Of a stretch of DNA of 64,000 nucleotides, positions 20,195 through 31,065 are shown in pieces. This stretch comes from Malaya genurostris. Its lineage: Eukaryota > Arthropoda > Insecta > Diptera > Culicidae. Under the pieces are notes generated by a model. It made no database searches and was not told the origin of the DNA. It worked only from the letters and a program-made list of their open reading frames with translations. Both the position numbers and the translations under genes were made by a program. The DNA lies in NCBI RefSeq assembly GCF_030247185.1, contig NC_080572.1, positions 102,019,698 to 102,083,697 on the forward strand. Reading direction: 5' to 3'. Every line of letters starts with the position of its first letter. Positions within the stretch are counted from its first letter, which is position 1.

Positions 20195-20350
20195 GCAAAC
20201 ATAGGTCAATTCTAACCAATTTTTCAATAGTATTGAAATATTCGTTTAAGTTAAAAGTTTCTGAATCGATTGGTTGTTAAATTATATCAATCCATCAACA
20301 AATCACTGAGTTAATAACGTTCCAAATTATGACTGGAAAAGGTTACGCGG
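20195..20350 (-). repeat. family C fragment
   Basis: It matches 22530-22670 of family C copy 2 (TTTTTCAATAGT, ATTGAAATA, TTCAAGTTAAA-like, AGATCACTGAG-like words). Family B copy 3 follows at 20351, so one was probably inserted into the other. Confidence 0.65.
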
Positions 20351-20960
20351 CTATTCGCCTTTCTCTATAGAAAGATATTAGAATTGCTGGAAAAATCGAC
20401 TTTCGAACGGTGCCTCGGAGACCCATAGTGTTATATACCATTCGATTCAGTTCGACGAGATCGAAAAATGTCTGTTTGTGTGTGAACTTTTCGAAAATAT
20501 CTTTACACGCTCAATTTTCTCAGAGATGGCTGAACCGATTTTAACAAACTTATGCTCGTTTGAAAGCTACTATCGGATCATTGATCAAGTACGAAGACCA
20601 AATGGCTGTGACTTTTGGTTCCGAAGATATAATGGTATTACCGCTCTAATGTATATAAGGGTGCCAATATTTTGGGATCACCTCTAATTTCGTAAAGCAC
20701 TATTGTTCAAAAGTTTAAGCACCTCGAAAAAAGTCCCCATGCAAAATTTGAGCTATATCAGATATGGGTAAGGGCAACCCGGCGGTTAAGGTTTTAAAAT
20801 TTTCGAAAAATCACCATAGGGGGAGGTAGTACATGAGATTTCCGAAATCGAAATTTTTTTTTTGATGTCAAACGTCTTAGAATTGCATTAAACGTCAAAA
20901 TTTAGTGTCATCTCAAAAAAAAATGTTTGCCTTTACAGGGTAATTAGTGAAAAAATTCTA
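20351..20960 (+). repeat. family B copy 3 (one unit, left hairpin arm only)
   Basis: The 5' module GCCTTTCTCTATAGAAAG, a very short TG run (20468-20483) and a single 168-type unit (GAGATGGCTGAACCGATTTT, ATGGCTGTGACTTTTGGTTC) are followed by the AAGGGTGCCAATATTTTGGG spacer and only the left arm of the hairpin. It then joins family A sequence at about 20960, a B/A chimera. Confidence 0.85.
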
Positions 20961-21735
20961 ATTTCAAATTACTTCCTCACTTTTCTCAGAGATGGCGAGA
21001 CCGATTTTAACAAGCCTAGATTCAAATGAAAGGTCTCATGGTCCTATACAAAACATCCAACTTCATCTGGATCCGACTTCCGGTTCCGAAATTATATGGC
21101 GCAGTGTGTTAAAAGTTGGATACCGTCACTTGAAGCGGCGAAACAAAACACTTAAAAAAATTTCTTAGCTTGCCTCAAAACTATTCCAATCGGTATCCAT
21201 TGTCAATAGAAAACCAAACAATCCGATTCCGGCAATTCTGGTTCTCGTATTCTGATTACGGTTTTTAACGTGGATTAAAACAGGTTATGCCTTTCTCATA
21301 TAGAAAGGTTATGCAATCACTGTGAAAACCGACTTTTGAACCGAGGCCCGGAGGGCCGAATGTCAAATACCATTCGACTCAGTTCGTCGAGTACGCAAAA
21401 TGTCTGTGTGTGTATGTGCGTATGTGTGTATGTATCGTTTTTTTTTTGCACTTACTTTTCTCGGAGATGGCTGAACCGATTCACAAACTTAGATTCAAAT
21501 GAACGGTCTTGTGGTTCCATACAAAATTCCTGAATAATTTTTGGATCCGACTTCTGGAGTTATGGGGTAAAATGTGCAAAAAAATAAAAATATGTGTTCT
21601 AACTTTTCTCATAGATGGCGCGACCGATTTTCACAAACTTAGGTTCAAATGAAAGGTCCTGTGGTCCAATACGTAATTCCTGAATTTTATCCGGATCCGG
21701 AAATATAGGGTAAAGTGTGTTAAAAGGCGGGTGGG
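20961..21735 (+). repeat. family A copies: body fragment (20961-21285) and 5' module plus body (21286-21735)
   Basis: Body units contain GAGATGGCGAGACCGATTTT, CAAATGAAAGGTCT and GGATCCGACTTCCGG. A new 5' module begins with GCCTTTCTCATATAGAAAGG at 21291 and runs through GAGGCCCGGAGGGCCGA and GACTCAGTTCGTCGAGTACG to a GTGTGT run. The body ends abruptly at about 21735 (AAAGTGTGTTAAAAGG), where family C copy 2 starts. Confidence 0.88.
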
Positions 21736-22916
21736 TAATGTCAGAGACATAACTGGATGTCGTGAATACGAAAACAACAGACATGTTCCTAAACACTTCC
21801 GAATATCAATTAGTTGATCAATTGTATAAATTATGCAAGCATTCCCCTTTTTCACATTTTTCGCAAAAACAAAGAAGGCTTTACTTGATCTAGATTACTG
21901 TGAATTTCACACAGCGAAAAGTGCAAAAATCAAATCAAACAGTTCTAGATTTGCACTAAACTGAGGATATTTCCCTTCAATTTGCGAGCAAGAAATCCTA
22001 GTAGTTCTTTAGAAAACTTTTAGAGCCATTAGAACGGCTGATTTTGTGTAATACTCTCCACCGTTGCTTTTTCACCAATGCAAATGACTGACAGCTGTGA
22101 CGTAATCGTTCTTGTCGGAAGCGAAACTAGTTTTGCAAACGACACAAAATACATCTGCTCGCAGTGGCGATAGAAACCTGATTCAATTTTTGTTGAGAGG
22201 CTTGTTTTTACCTGATTTCGTTTGTAGCTTTTTCACTATTGGGCGGTCCTAACGGCTATAAAAATAGACGCATACAGAATTTTAATGTCGATTATTTCAT
22301 TTCGGATTTGCATAATTTATTGAAAGAAACTATTAATATGATCTAGGGATTCGTTTCTAGCATTCAGAAGGACCAAATTGAGAAACTCACTACGATATTC
22401 AACACTTTTCGGAATATTTTTCTCGAACGATTTGTTGTACAGCAGCAGATATTTTGTTCTCTTCCCCAGAACGCGTTCTGATTGGCTGGTGTTGACATGG
22501 GTCAAATGAGACAGGTTTTTCAATAGTGTACTATTGAAATACTTCAATGCTTTTGCTATACACGTTCAAGTTAAAAAATTTCGATTCTGTTGGTAGTTAG
22601 ATTATATAAATCCTTTCACAGATCACTGAGCTATGAGCTTTAAAATTACGAGCAAGGCAAACGCGCCTTATGGATTATCCCCTTTGATACTCGTTTATAC
22701 CAAACCTTTCAGAAAAGTTTAATTTTGAATTATTTGAGACTATGTCACACAACTGAAAATTTTATCATAAAATTGTGATCATATTTCCGATGGGGTGTAG
22801 AAAAAATTATGGTGATTCGTTAGATACAACAAGAGATATCAAAAACTTACCACTCTCTCAGAGGGTATATTTTGAAAAGGCACCCCATAGTAAAGCAAGT
22901 CGTATTCACGACAAAA
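21736..22916 (-). mobile_element. family C element, copy 2
   Basis: It starts AATGTCAGAGACATAACTGG followed by ATGTCGTGAATACGA and ends AAGTCGTATTCACGAC. It sits inside or against family A sequence. Its interior matches copy 1 at the start (AGCCATTAGAACGGCTG hairpin near 22023) and at the end (CACCCCATAGTAAAGCAAG). The middle differs and lacks the TATAAAAGG/TCATTT pair. A CCAATCAG word on the minus strand lies near 22478. Confidence 0.72.
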
Positions 22917-22989
22917 ATAATTTTTGCAGCTCAGTGCGTTTTCATTCTCGGAATATTCTTATCGAATTTAAGAATGCAAGAATACATCG

Positions 22990-23463
22990 TTTTTGCCTTT
23001 CTCATATAGAAAGGTTATGCAATCACTGTGAAAACCGACTTTTGAACCGAGGCCCGGAGGGCCGAGTGTCATATACCAATCGACTCAGTTCGTCGAGTAC
23101 GCAAAATGTCTGTGTGTGTATGTGTGTGTGTGTATGTGTGTTATGGGGTAAAATGTGGCAAAATAAGAAAATATGTATTTTAACTTTTCTCATAGATGGC
23201 GTGATCGATTTTAACAAACTTAGGTTCAAATGAAAGGTCCTGTGGTCCCATGCATTATTTCTGAATTTCATGCGGATCCGACTTCCGGATCCGGAAATAT
23301 AGGGTAAAGTGTGTTAAAAATTGTACACCAACACTGAAAATGGGGAAAACCTTAAAAATTTTCTAAATCGACCTCAAATCTTTTCCAATTTGATGGTTTT
23401 TATCAGTAGACGATCAAGCAAACCGATTTCGGTTATTCTTTTAAGAATCGAAGAAAATTTTTT
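22990..23463 (+). repeat. family A copy, 5' module plus partial body
   Basis: GCCTTTCTCATATAGAAAGG at 22996, GGCCCGGAGGGCCGAGTG, GTCGAGTACGCAAAATGTC, a GT run, then body and the tail segment up to TTTTAAGAATCGAAGAA. It lacks the 3' terminus and is directly followed by the next copy's 5' module. Confidence 0.9.
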
Positions 23464-24055
23464 TTTGCCTTTCTCATATAGAAAGGTTATGCAATCACTG
23501 TGAAAACCGACGTTTCAACCGAGGCCCGGAGGGCCGAGTGTCATATACCATTCGACTCAGTTCGTCGAGTACGCAAAATGTCTGTGTGTGTGTTTGTGTG
23601 TGTGTGTGTGTGCGTATGTGTGTATGTAACGTTATTTGCACTAACTTTATGGGGTAAAATGTGCAAAAAAATGAAAATATGTGTTCTAACTTTTTTCATA
23701 GATGGCGCGGCCGATTTTCACCAGCTTAGGTTCAAATGAAAGGTCCTGTGGTCCCATACGTAATTCCTGAATTTCATCCGGATCCGACTTCCGGATCCGG
23801 AAATATAGGGTAAAGTGTGTTAAACATTTTATACCATCACTGAAAAGAGCGAAAAACCGTAAAAAGTTTTCTAAATCGACCTCAAATCTTTTCCAATTGA
23901 TAGTTTTTATCAGTAGACGATCAAACAAATCTATTTCGATTATTCTTTTAAGAATCGAAGAAAAATAATTTTGAAGAATACCACAGTATTATATATGATA
24001 GTTTGATTGATATGAGAAAGGCATCATTACACCACTAGGTGGATTAAAACAGGTT
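23464..24055 (+). repeat. family A copy with both ends
   Basis: The 5' end GCCTTTCTCATATAGAAAGG (23467) and the 3' end ATATGAGAAAGGCATCATTA-CACCACTAGGTGGATTAAAACAGG (24010-24053) are both present. GCCTTTCTCATAT at the start is the inverse of ATATGAGAAAGGC near the end. One body unit is present. It abuts a Jockey ORF1, which it truncates. Confidence 0.9.
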
Positions 24056-24783
24056 TTTATTGCCGTTTCTAGATTTAGAATAGAAATTTTGTGGTTAATT
24101 ATGCTAAGTGAGAAGTCCAACATGATAATATCTCGTTTAATTTTGACTACAAACCTAAACGCAAATGATTTTGGATCATTTTGTTTGAGCTTCGAATTTA
24201 AAAACAAAACCAAACCAAGCAATTCTTTTAGTTCATTTTTAATTTCATCACTACTTCGATCATTTGATAAGCCGTTCAAGACTGCCTTAAAGGGTTCGTC
24301 TGATTTATCATATGAATAGAATTTATGAAGTTTCTGGGGTAAATATCGGATAAGACGTTCATAATCTTCCAATCCATCAACCAAGACTCGACATTCTCCT
24401 CTTCGTCCGATTTGAAATGAGACTTTTACTTCCGGGAGAAAAGTAGAAAGCTCAGTACGGAATGCTTTGAAGTCGGAAATCATCACCGCCACTGGTGGCA
24501 TAGATTGTTGTTTCTTCCCAGAACGACAAGCGTCCATTTTAGGATTTTTTGAAGAATTTTCTTCTACGTCGCTACAATCGGATTCAGGAAGAATATCGTA
24601 AATATTGTTAGACGGCATTGAATCAACGGAAGGGAAATCCAGCCGTTGTCTTTTCTTTATACATTCAGATTTTAGAAGATCGTGAATGTTATTAGAAAAA
24701 TGTTGAATAACGGATTGTGATTTACTCCGTATTGAATTATTTTTAGCCTTAGGCTTGTTGCCTTTCCGATTGGACGCAGGCAT
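24056..24783 (-). pseudogene. Jockey-clade ORF1 (gag-like), 3'-truncated
   Basis: On the minus strand: start MPASNRKGNKPKAKNNS, a basic and acidic N-terminal region, then the conserved block ECRVLVDGLEDYERLIRYLP and KLHKFYSYDKSDEPFKAVLN-GLSNDRSSDEIKNEL. This is the PRE/C2HC-associated region of Jockey-type ORF1 proteins (pattern KF.TY....PFKVVLKGL). The frame runs into family A at 24056, so the zinc knuckles and all of ORF2 are missing here. About 240 residues remain. A related element with matching 5' UTR is at 47622-49080. Confidence 0.8.
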
Positions 24784-25428
24784 TTTTGAAATAAATGAGA
24801 TTTGGAATTAAATTAACTAGGCTAAATTAGTCTTCGATTAGACTCCTAGTTTGGAAAAGTCTTGATAAAAACTGATTTTGTGGTAGTCTTAATAAAGACT
24901 GATTAGTTCGAAGAATAATTCTTTGAATAGCAAGCCTTAAAAAAGGCAAATTAATTTCTTAGTCTTGAAAAAGACTGATTATATTAAAAAATCACTGTTT
25001 GTATAGCCTTGAGAAAGACTGACTAATTGTTAGTCTTTGAAAAGACTGGTGGTGATTCAGGTAGCCTCGAAAAAGACTAAAGCCTTGAATCAATGAAACT
25101 CTACACACTTAGAAAATGTTACATCTTTATAGATGCACATAAAAGGAGCGTCGCGATTCACTTACATTCACAATACAAAGCATGTAAAGATTAGTCATAT
25201 CATTACCTTCACAGTTGATTTAGCTGAAATTTACATCGATACAGACGCAACAGTTATGATCACATGTTAGTAGATGTAATATTGTGTCATAGCCGAAGAA
25301 ATTACGGCATACTTGGTGTTACGTCAAGCGTAAATTTCATTTTTTCTAAGAGTGTAGGTAGCCAGAAAAAATTTCCAGGAGCCAAGAGCTATACGCGTTC
25401 GGTGCGAACGACTGTTCAACACCGACTG
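24784..25428 (-). other. Jockey 5' UTR with hairpin array, split by a MITE
   Basis: The element's 5' end is at about 25428 on the minus strand (CAGTCGGTGTTGAACAGTCG). The same start occurs at 47622 on the plus strand. From 24838 to 25083 about eight short stem-loops of the type AGTCTT-NNN-AAGACT are arrayed every 30-45 bp. The MITE at 25104-25354 interrupts it; the copy at 47690-47710 shows the empty site. Confidence 0.75.
25104..25354. mobile_element. 251-bp MITE with TA target duplication
   Basis: The ends CACACTTAGAAAATG and CATTTTTTCTAAGAGTG are imperfect inverted repeats. TA flanks both sides (25102-25103, 25355-25356). The paralogous Jockey 5' UTR at 47694-47708 reads straight through with a single TA, which confirms insertion at TA. 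TA targeting points to the Tc1/mariner superfamily. The interior motif ATGCACATAAAAGGAG is shared with 42876-43295 and 43428-44069. No coding sequence. Confidence 0.88.
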
Positions 25429-25521
25429 CTATGTTGCAATAATCAGGGTATAAACTCATGAAATAGTTCATTAGTGTTTATAGTTTTCACGACAAAATAT
25501 TGATGTACCATTATAGAAAAA

Positions 25522-25860
25522 ATGATGGAACAAACACCACCACTACCAATACCACCACCAACACCACCATCGTCGTTGGAATATCAAATATACCAACATA
25601 ACTTACAATTACAACAACATCACTTATATCAACCGCTTCTGCAAATACAGCCGATGCAAGCTATGCATCCGTGACATCAGTGGCAATGGCTGCAGCAACA
25701 GCAACAGCCATGGTTGCAACACCCACTACAACAGCCGCTACAGATACAACTACAACAGAACAACGGCAACAGCCACAACCGCGACAACGGCAATAACAGA
25801 CGCACCAACGGCAACAGCAGCGGAAACGGCGGCAACAATTGGATTCTGATCAAATTGTAA
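25522..25860 (+). pseudogene. decayed P/Q-rich ORF (retroelement gag-like?)
   Basis: From ATG 25522 the frame reads MEQTPPLPIPPPTPPSSLEY, then Q-rich sequence, an in-frame TGA at 25672-25674, then HQWQWLQQQQQPWLQ and an N/G-rich end with TAA at 25858. One TGG-to-TGA change would explain the internal stop. GTAAGT overlaps the last codon at 25857 and TTAATTCTAG ends at 25912. A second donor GTTAGT (26013) and acceptor TTTCTTTACAG (26079) follow. Exons cannot be joined into one convincing frame. Origin unknown; a gypsy-type gag or a low-complexity host exon are both possible. Confidence 0.35.
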
Positions 25861-26142
25861 GTAGCTCTAATAAATTTTGAAATTTAAGTAATTCATATCG
25901 ATTTAATTCTAGAAAAAGGATTCAATCAAATTCAAAAGGCTAGGGCGGAGCTTTCTGGCGTTCGGACGGCAAATCAGACGCAGGGTGAAGCTGGTTTCGC
26001 TGCCGAGAATTGGTTAGTTTTTAAATATAATATAAATATAATAAGTGATTTTATAATGATTGTTTAATTTTCTTTACAGAGTCTACAGAACATTTAAATA
26101 ATCTTTCTTGTATGATCAAATATATGATAATTTTAATTTCTA

Positions 26143-26390
<248 letters not shown>

Positions 26391-26878
26391 CGACGATCGG
26401 AAAGCAAATGAGAGCTACGAGCTGAGCGTTAGAGGTTTTCAACCACGCAGAAGGTGCGCTCTCCGTGCCGCTGTTTGAATGTTTCTTCTCGCCCCGACGT
26501 CTTCTTTCATCCAACGCACAAGAAGAAATGATCGATTTTCGACCACGGTTCCCCTTTTATAAGCAGTCAGTTGAAGATATGTGCCTGACTATCTCAAAAT
26601 CGTCGTCCTTGCGCGAAAAACCCAAGCAAAAGTAAAGAGTTTTCCGCGTTGTTTCAAAATTTTCGGAAAACTTAATTTTTGAGTTGTTTGTGGTTATCTC
26701 ACACTGTTCAAAATATTATTCTAAATTCCTGATCATATTTTTGATGAAATAGTGAAAGAATTATGTTGCTGCCATTAATACAAGTCAAGATATTCACGAC
26801 TAAGTTCTGCCCATTCTTCCGTATGGCTAATTTTGAAAAGGAACCTCATAGTAAAGTAAGTCGTATTCACGACAAAAA
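26391..26878 (-). repeat. family C fragment, copy 3
   Basis: It matches 18862-19345 of copy 1 almost base for base (AACCACGCAGAAGGTGCGCT, CGCCCCGACGTCTTC, CCTTTTATAAGCAGTCAG), including the TATA/initiator pair and the MDERRRRGEKKHSNSG start. It ends AAGTCGTATTCACGAC, then joins the 3' part of family A. Confidence 0.85.
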
Positions 26879-27106
26879 TTTTATACCATCACTGAAAAAG
26901 GCGAAAAACCGTAAAAAGTTTCCTAAATCGATCTCAAATCTTCTACAATTGATAGTTTTTATCAGTAGACGGTCAAACAAACCGATTTCTGTTATTCTTT
27001 TAAGAATCAAAAAAAAAATATTTTGAAGAATACCACAGTGTTATATACGATAGTATGATTGATATGAGAAAGGCATCATTACACCACTAGGTGGATTAAA
27101 ACAGGT
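26879..27106 (+). repeat. family A 3' fragment
   Basis: It starts within the tail segment (TTATACCATCACTGAAAAAG) and ends ATATGAGAAAGGCATCATTA-CACCACTAGGTGGATTAAAACAGG. No 5' module. Confidence 0.9.
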
Positions 27107-30085
27107 TTTTTCAATATCGATAAAATATTCCTTATTTCTAATTCTAACATTGCTTAACCTCCAACTCTGTAAGAAAAATGCCAAGAATCAAGCGAAGGCA
27201 AACAGTAAACTATGTTCTTTGGCACAATAATTATATTCGTTTAGTCGCATGATTGCAATTTGTTAGCTACAGAATGAGCATGAAGATGAGATAAGTCCAC
27301 TTTGTTCTGATAGGTGATTTGAATAGTTTCAATGTTAACATTTTGTTCTTGCAACTGCATTCCTTTCAGCACACAAATATTATTACTTTATCCCTCTCTA
27401 CCAACCCTCTGCTGGGCTACCATTTTCTTGCGACCATCACCTTTTCCGTAAAGACGAAAACAACGAAGAAGTATGTAAACATAAATAAAAGTTTGTTGAT
27501 GCCTATCTGTGAGATTTGTTGAAACAAAGTTGATTTTTATATGTTTGATTATAATTGTGATATCGTTATGAAATGTGCGGTGCCAAATTGTAAAACTAAC
27601 TCTCACAATCGATGATGTGTTGTATTTTTCTTCATTTTTTTTTAATCTGCTCTCACTGACTTGCTAACTTTGAAAGCCCCAAACGCCCGAGATGTTGGCT
27701 ACGATAGCACTGGCTAGATTGTTGCCACCACAAATATTATTACGATATGAAAAGATTTTGCGGACGGTGTTGATCGTTTTGCCACACTGATTTAAATTGA
27801 TTTACGTTCTTGAGCTCGATACTACAAGCTCCGGCACAGTTTTTTTTTATCTTCAAACGATAAACGACTCTGTCACGTTATACCAATATATTCTGAGCCC
27901 AGCCGAACTTTAGGTAATATATTCAAAGTGACATTCATTTTTCAGCTAAACGACATTATACTCATATTATAGAGACATTTCCTGACGACATAAATCCGCC
28001 AGTGTGACGCGTCCCGGTGTTACTTCGAAAGATGTCTAAGTGAATCGCCAGCTCAATCTCGCAGAAACTGGAGCTCGTTCTATTTACATGCAGGTACATC
28101 GTTAGCATATCTATTTCCCCGGTGACGCGTCAAAAACTTCACATTGAAGCCTTATCCCTGTAGATGTACCTACGTTGCTGCTCGATTTCCTTGAACTGTG
28201 TATGCCACCGAAGAAGACGAACAGAAGCTTTAAACGAGCTTGTCAGTTTCATCATTATACAGCTTCCAGATTGTACATAGCAAAGCCGGGTGGCAAAATG
28301 TATCTCGACTCAGAGGTGATGACAGTTCACAATATTTGGACTGGCTGTCTGTTTTAATTATCTGTTTTGATGGATTAAAATTAAAGTTGCTTTTACACAG
28401 TAACACATATCACGAGCAGAGCAATCGGAACGGACATACTTAGATTTACTGAGGCACGTGACAGATGGGAATGACATGGAATCGGCTAGTGCCATTGGTA
28501 TGTAAATTGTTTAATACTCCGAACAAAGATAGCCCTAAGCATGTGATATTCTTGGGAGTTACTTTCATTTGTTATGGTACTGATCCCTCCCATCATCAAG
28601 TTGAAGCAAAAGCCATGCAAATATATCATAGAACCATAATTTTGCGCCTAAGCTACTGCTCATTGGATTATTGCGAAATACAAACAGAATAAGCACAAAA
28701 TTCGTTCCTTTGGGAACCGTACCAATGGTAGTGTCTTTTTAAATAAAATTACATAAAAAATCACAGATGCTACTATGCATTTGAAATATGTTCTACGAAG
28801 GAAATGCTATATTTGTACAAGAGAGATCATTTCAAATAGGCTCAAGAATTGTCACTACTAGGAACAATTGAGGCCTGAGCGAAAGTTTCCAAGCTTCCCA
28901 ATCAGACTATTATAAATAAAATTTAATTTGGCAAACTATCAGATTTTTTCGGAAACTCCAGAAACCAAGAGAAAATATTCTGCAAAGTATCAATAAACAA
29001 ATTCGACAAATGTATTAAAATGAACTTTTCACCCCACCTCTTCGACCGACCCCACTGCTGCTTTGAGGAAAATTTGCTGTATGCTATCTACATACGCTTT
29101 CGTGGCAGCCTCCGCTTTCTACCGATACCTTCGGCCAGATCTCGGTACCTATTGAGGCAGCACAGACGGAAACAGTGAAATAGCCAAACTCATCAAAGGA
29201 ATAGCTTCAGGCATATGCAGATCAGAAAATTTGCAGATTCGTGCCGACTCGATTCGGTTGTATGATTTTAACGAACAGAGCGAATGCTTTGTAGACAAGA
29301 ACCAGTGGAAGAAATTCCAGAACGGAAAATGGTGGAGGCAAAAGATCACATAAATCGCTACAACTTAGGACATATTTGATATGCAGTTCTATGATCTATG
29401 CAGCAGGAATAAAATTCTAAAACACTGTGCAAAGATTCGAATTATACGTGAACCCGGCTGGAACAGGAGTCGAGAGTGAATTTCATTCTGATGATATAAA
29501 GAAAATTCCTCTCACTTGCTATAGAGGCTTTTTATAACCGTTCTGTCTGGTTTTCCTGGGCAAGGTAAACTTTTGATTCGGTGCATAAAATATTCGAACT
29601 AGTACCCTGCTGAGAATCGACCGTTTCAACTGTTTCCAGGATTGTGATTGTTCATTTAAGTGAGAAACTTGTCTGCATTTTCCGATGACTACAGCAAAAA
29701 AAAATCTGGAATTCCGATGACTACAGCAAAAAAATGGACGATTTGTTGTGTCGTAATTTCAATACAAATATTATCCCACTATCGATTTACTGATACTGAT
29801 TCTGGAGCATGCCTTTATTACTCAAAATAGCGCAAGCGTACGGTATTACTTCATATGCACAATAATGGAACCAAATACCTGCTGATCCGTTCGAGAAACT
29901 GTTAAACTGAAGAAAATGTGCAAAGTAAACTGAAGAACGTATGTAAACTTTGTACATCTCAAACATACATATTGAATGTATAAAATTATGCGAATGCTAA
30001 ATGTTGAGCTCACTCTGTGTCGAACTGCATACTGCTCTAACAAATGCTGCAGTCTAGAGAAAGGCTTTATGGAGGATCGAGATAG
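27107..30085. other. anonymous sequence, 3 kb
   Basis: No gene can be supported. Open frames are under 75 codons and lack recognisable motifs. A stretch at 29157-29355 has a plausible but weak RNase H1-like reading (LQIRADS, NQWKKFQNGKW) and is discussed among the rejected items. No tRNA cloverleaf or inverted-terminal element was found. Confidence 0.5.
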
Positions 30086-30935
30086 ATTTTTTTCATCAAT
30101 ACGTTTATTTAATAAGGCAATATACATTTGTTTTTCTTCGCCGTAGCATTCACCATATATAATATTTTTAACCTAATGTATTTCTAACACAGTCACAATG
30201 GTTAGTTTTTAATAAAACATATCACTACTGGCTTCCTTAAATATCATTTTAGTATTTCGGGATTCTACTCATAAATACTGTTTTTATCAAACGATGAAAT
30301 GCAATATTTTTGTGTATACTGTACATGATCCTCTAACTATTTCAGGTTTGCTTGTATCAGTACATCACTTTTATTCAAAGTAAGATAGATGACCATTGGT
30401 TGAACTCATGGAAGAGGAAGGAGGCTACCATAAAAAAATAATAAACTAAATTGAAACTACAAAATTCCAAACTGAATTCGCGCTGTTAGTTATTAGTTGA
30501 GACCTGACATCACAATACTCCACGCATGTCCGATCGACATGATCAATATCACTATAACCTTCGTCACAAGCACAATGATTAGTCTCGGAAAGTCCGATAC
30601 GAAGGAGATGTAGGTCTAACGTGTAATGATTGGAAATGAGTCTGAACATCACACGAATGAAATCTTTACTCACATCCAGCCCCCTGAACCATGCCTTTGT
30701 CGACATTTTAGGAATAATTCAGTGCATCTGTCGACCCAGTTTGCCAGTTTATAAGTGTCTTTTGGCAAGACGCGCAAGAGTATTCGTTGAAAGGAATCGG
30801 TCGCTCATAAATTTCACACTCAAGAGCACAACATTTGGCTAAATTGTCGGCTCTTTCGTTGCCTGGAATGGAGCAATGAGCTAGGACAAAGACAACAGTA
30901 ATTTGATAATAATTATTCAATATGTCGATCAGATA
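30086..30935 (-). mobile_element. 5'-truncated copy of the 7936-13961 I-clade family, inverted
   Basis: On the minus strand it runs from within RNase H (ILNNYYQITVVFVLAHCSIP) to a T7 run at 30086-30092 (the A tail). The 3' UTR keeps GGCTACGGCGAAGAAAAAC-like sequence, the TATTAAATAAACG region and the GAACTCATGGAAGAG-type landmarks of the complete copy. Left and right flanks share only an imperfect GATC(G)AGATA, so the TSD is unclear. Confidence 0.9.
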
Positions 30936-30938
30936 CAC
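30446..30938 (-). pseudogene. I-clade ORF2 C-terminus, frameshifted
   Basis: Two frames cover it. 30938-30708 encodes CSIPGNERADNLAKC and FNEYSCASCQKTL. 30706-30446 encodes STKAWFRGLDVSKDFIRVMF and HCACDEGYSDIDHV. Between them, the segment equivalent to WDKDDLGRWMHSIIPK of the complete copy has lost bases. Further substitutions hit conserved positions (WVPAHC became FVLAHC). It is non-coding. Confidence 0.9.
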
Positions 30939-30954
30939 AGAAACCTCCGTTTAC

Positions 30955-31065
30955 GTATACTTTTTTTACGTTACCTCTTTTTACGAACAAATTCCCAAAC
31001 AACGTGAACTTTTTTTCACGAACCAAATCCCAGATAACGTAAACTTTTTTTTTGCCTACTTCGTA
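30955..31065 (+). repeat. short tandem motif rich in TTTTTACG
   Basis: Three diverged copies of a roughly 40-bp unit with acgt(a/g)aacTTTTTTT followed by ACGAACAAATTCCC or ACGAACCAAATCCCA. No gene. I cannot assign it to a known element. Confidence 0.5.

Noticed and set aside
29157..29355. Possible RNase H1-like reading (LQIRADS, NQWKKFQNGKW)
   Set aside because: Only two short words fit. The active-site context before and after is missing and the frame is not continuous. Too weak to call.
30086..30935. TSD for the inverted I-clade fragment
   Set aside because: The best pair (GATCGAGATA and GATCAGATA) needs an indel and sits at uncertain borders, so I do not claim it.
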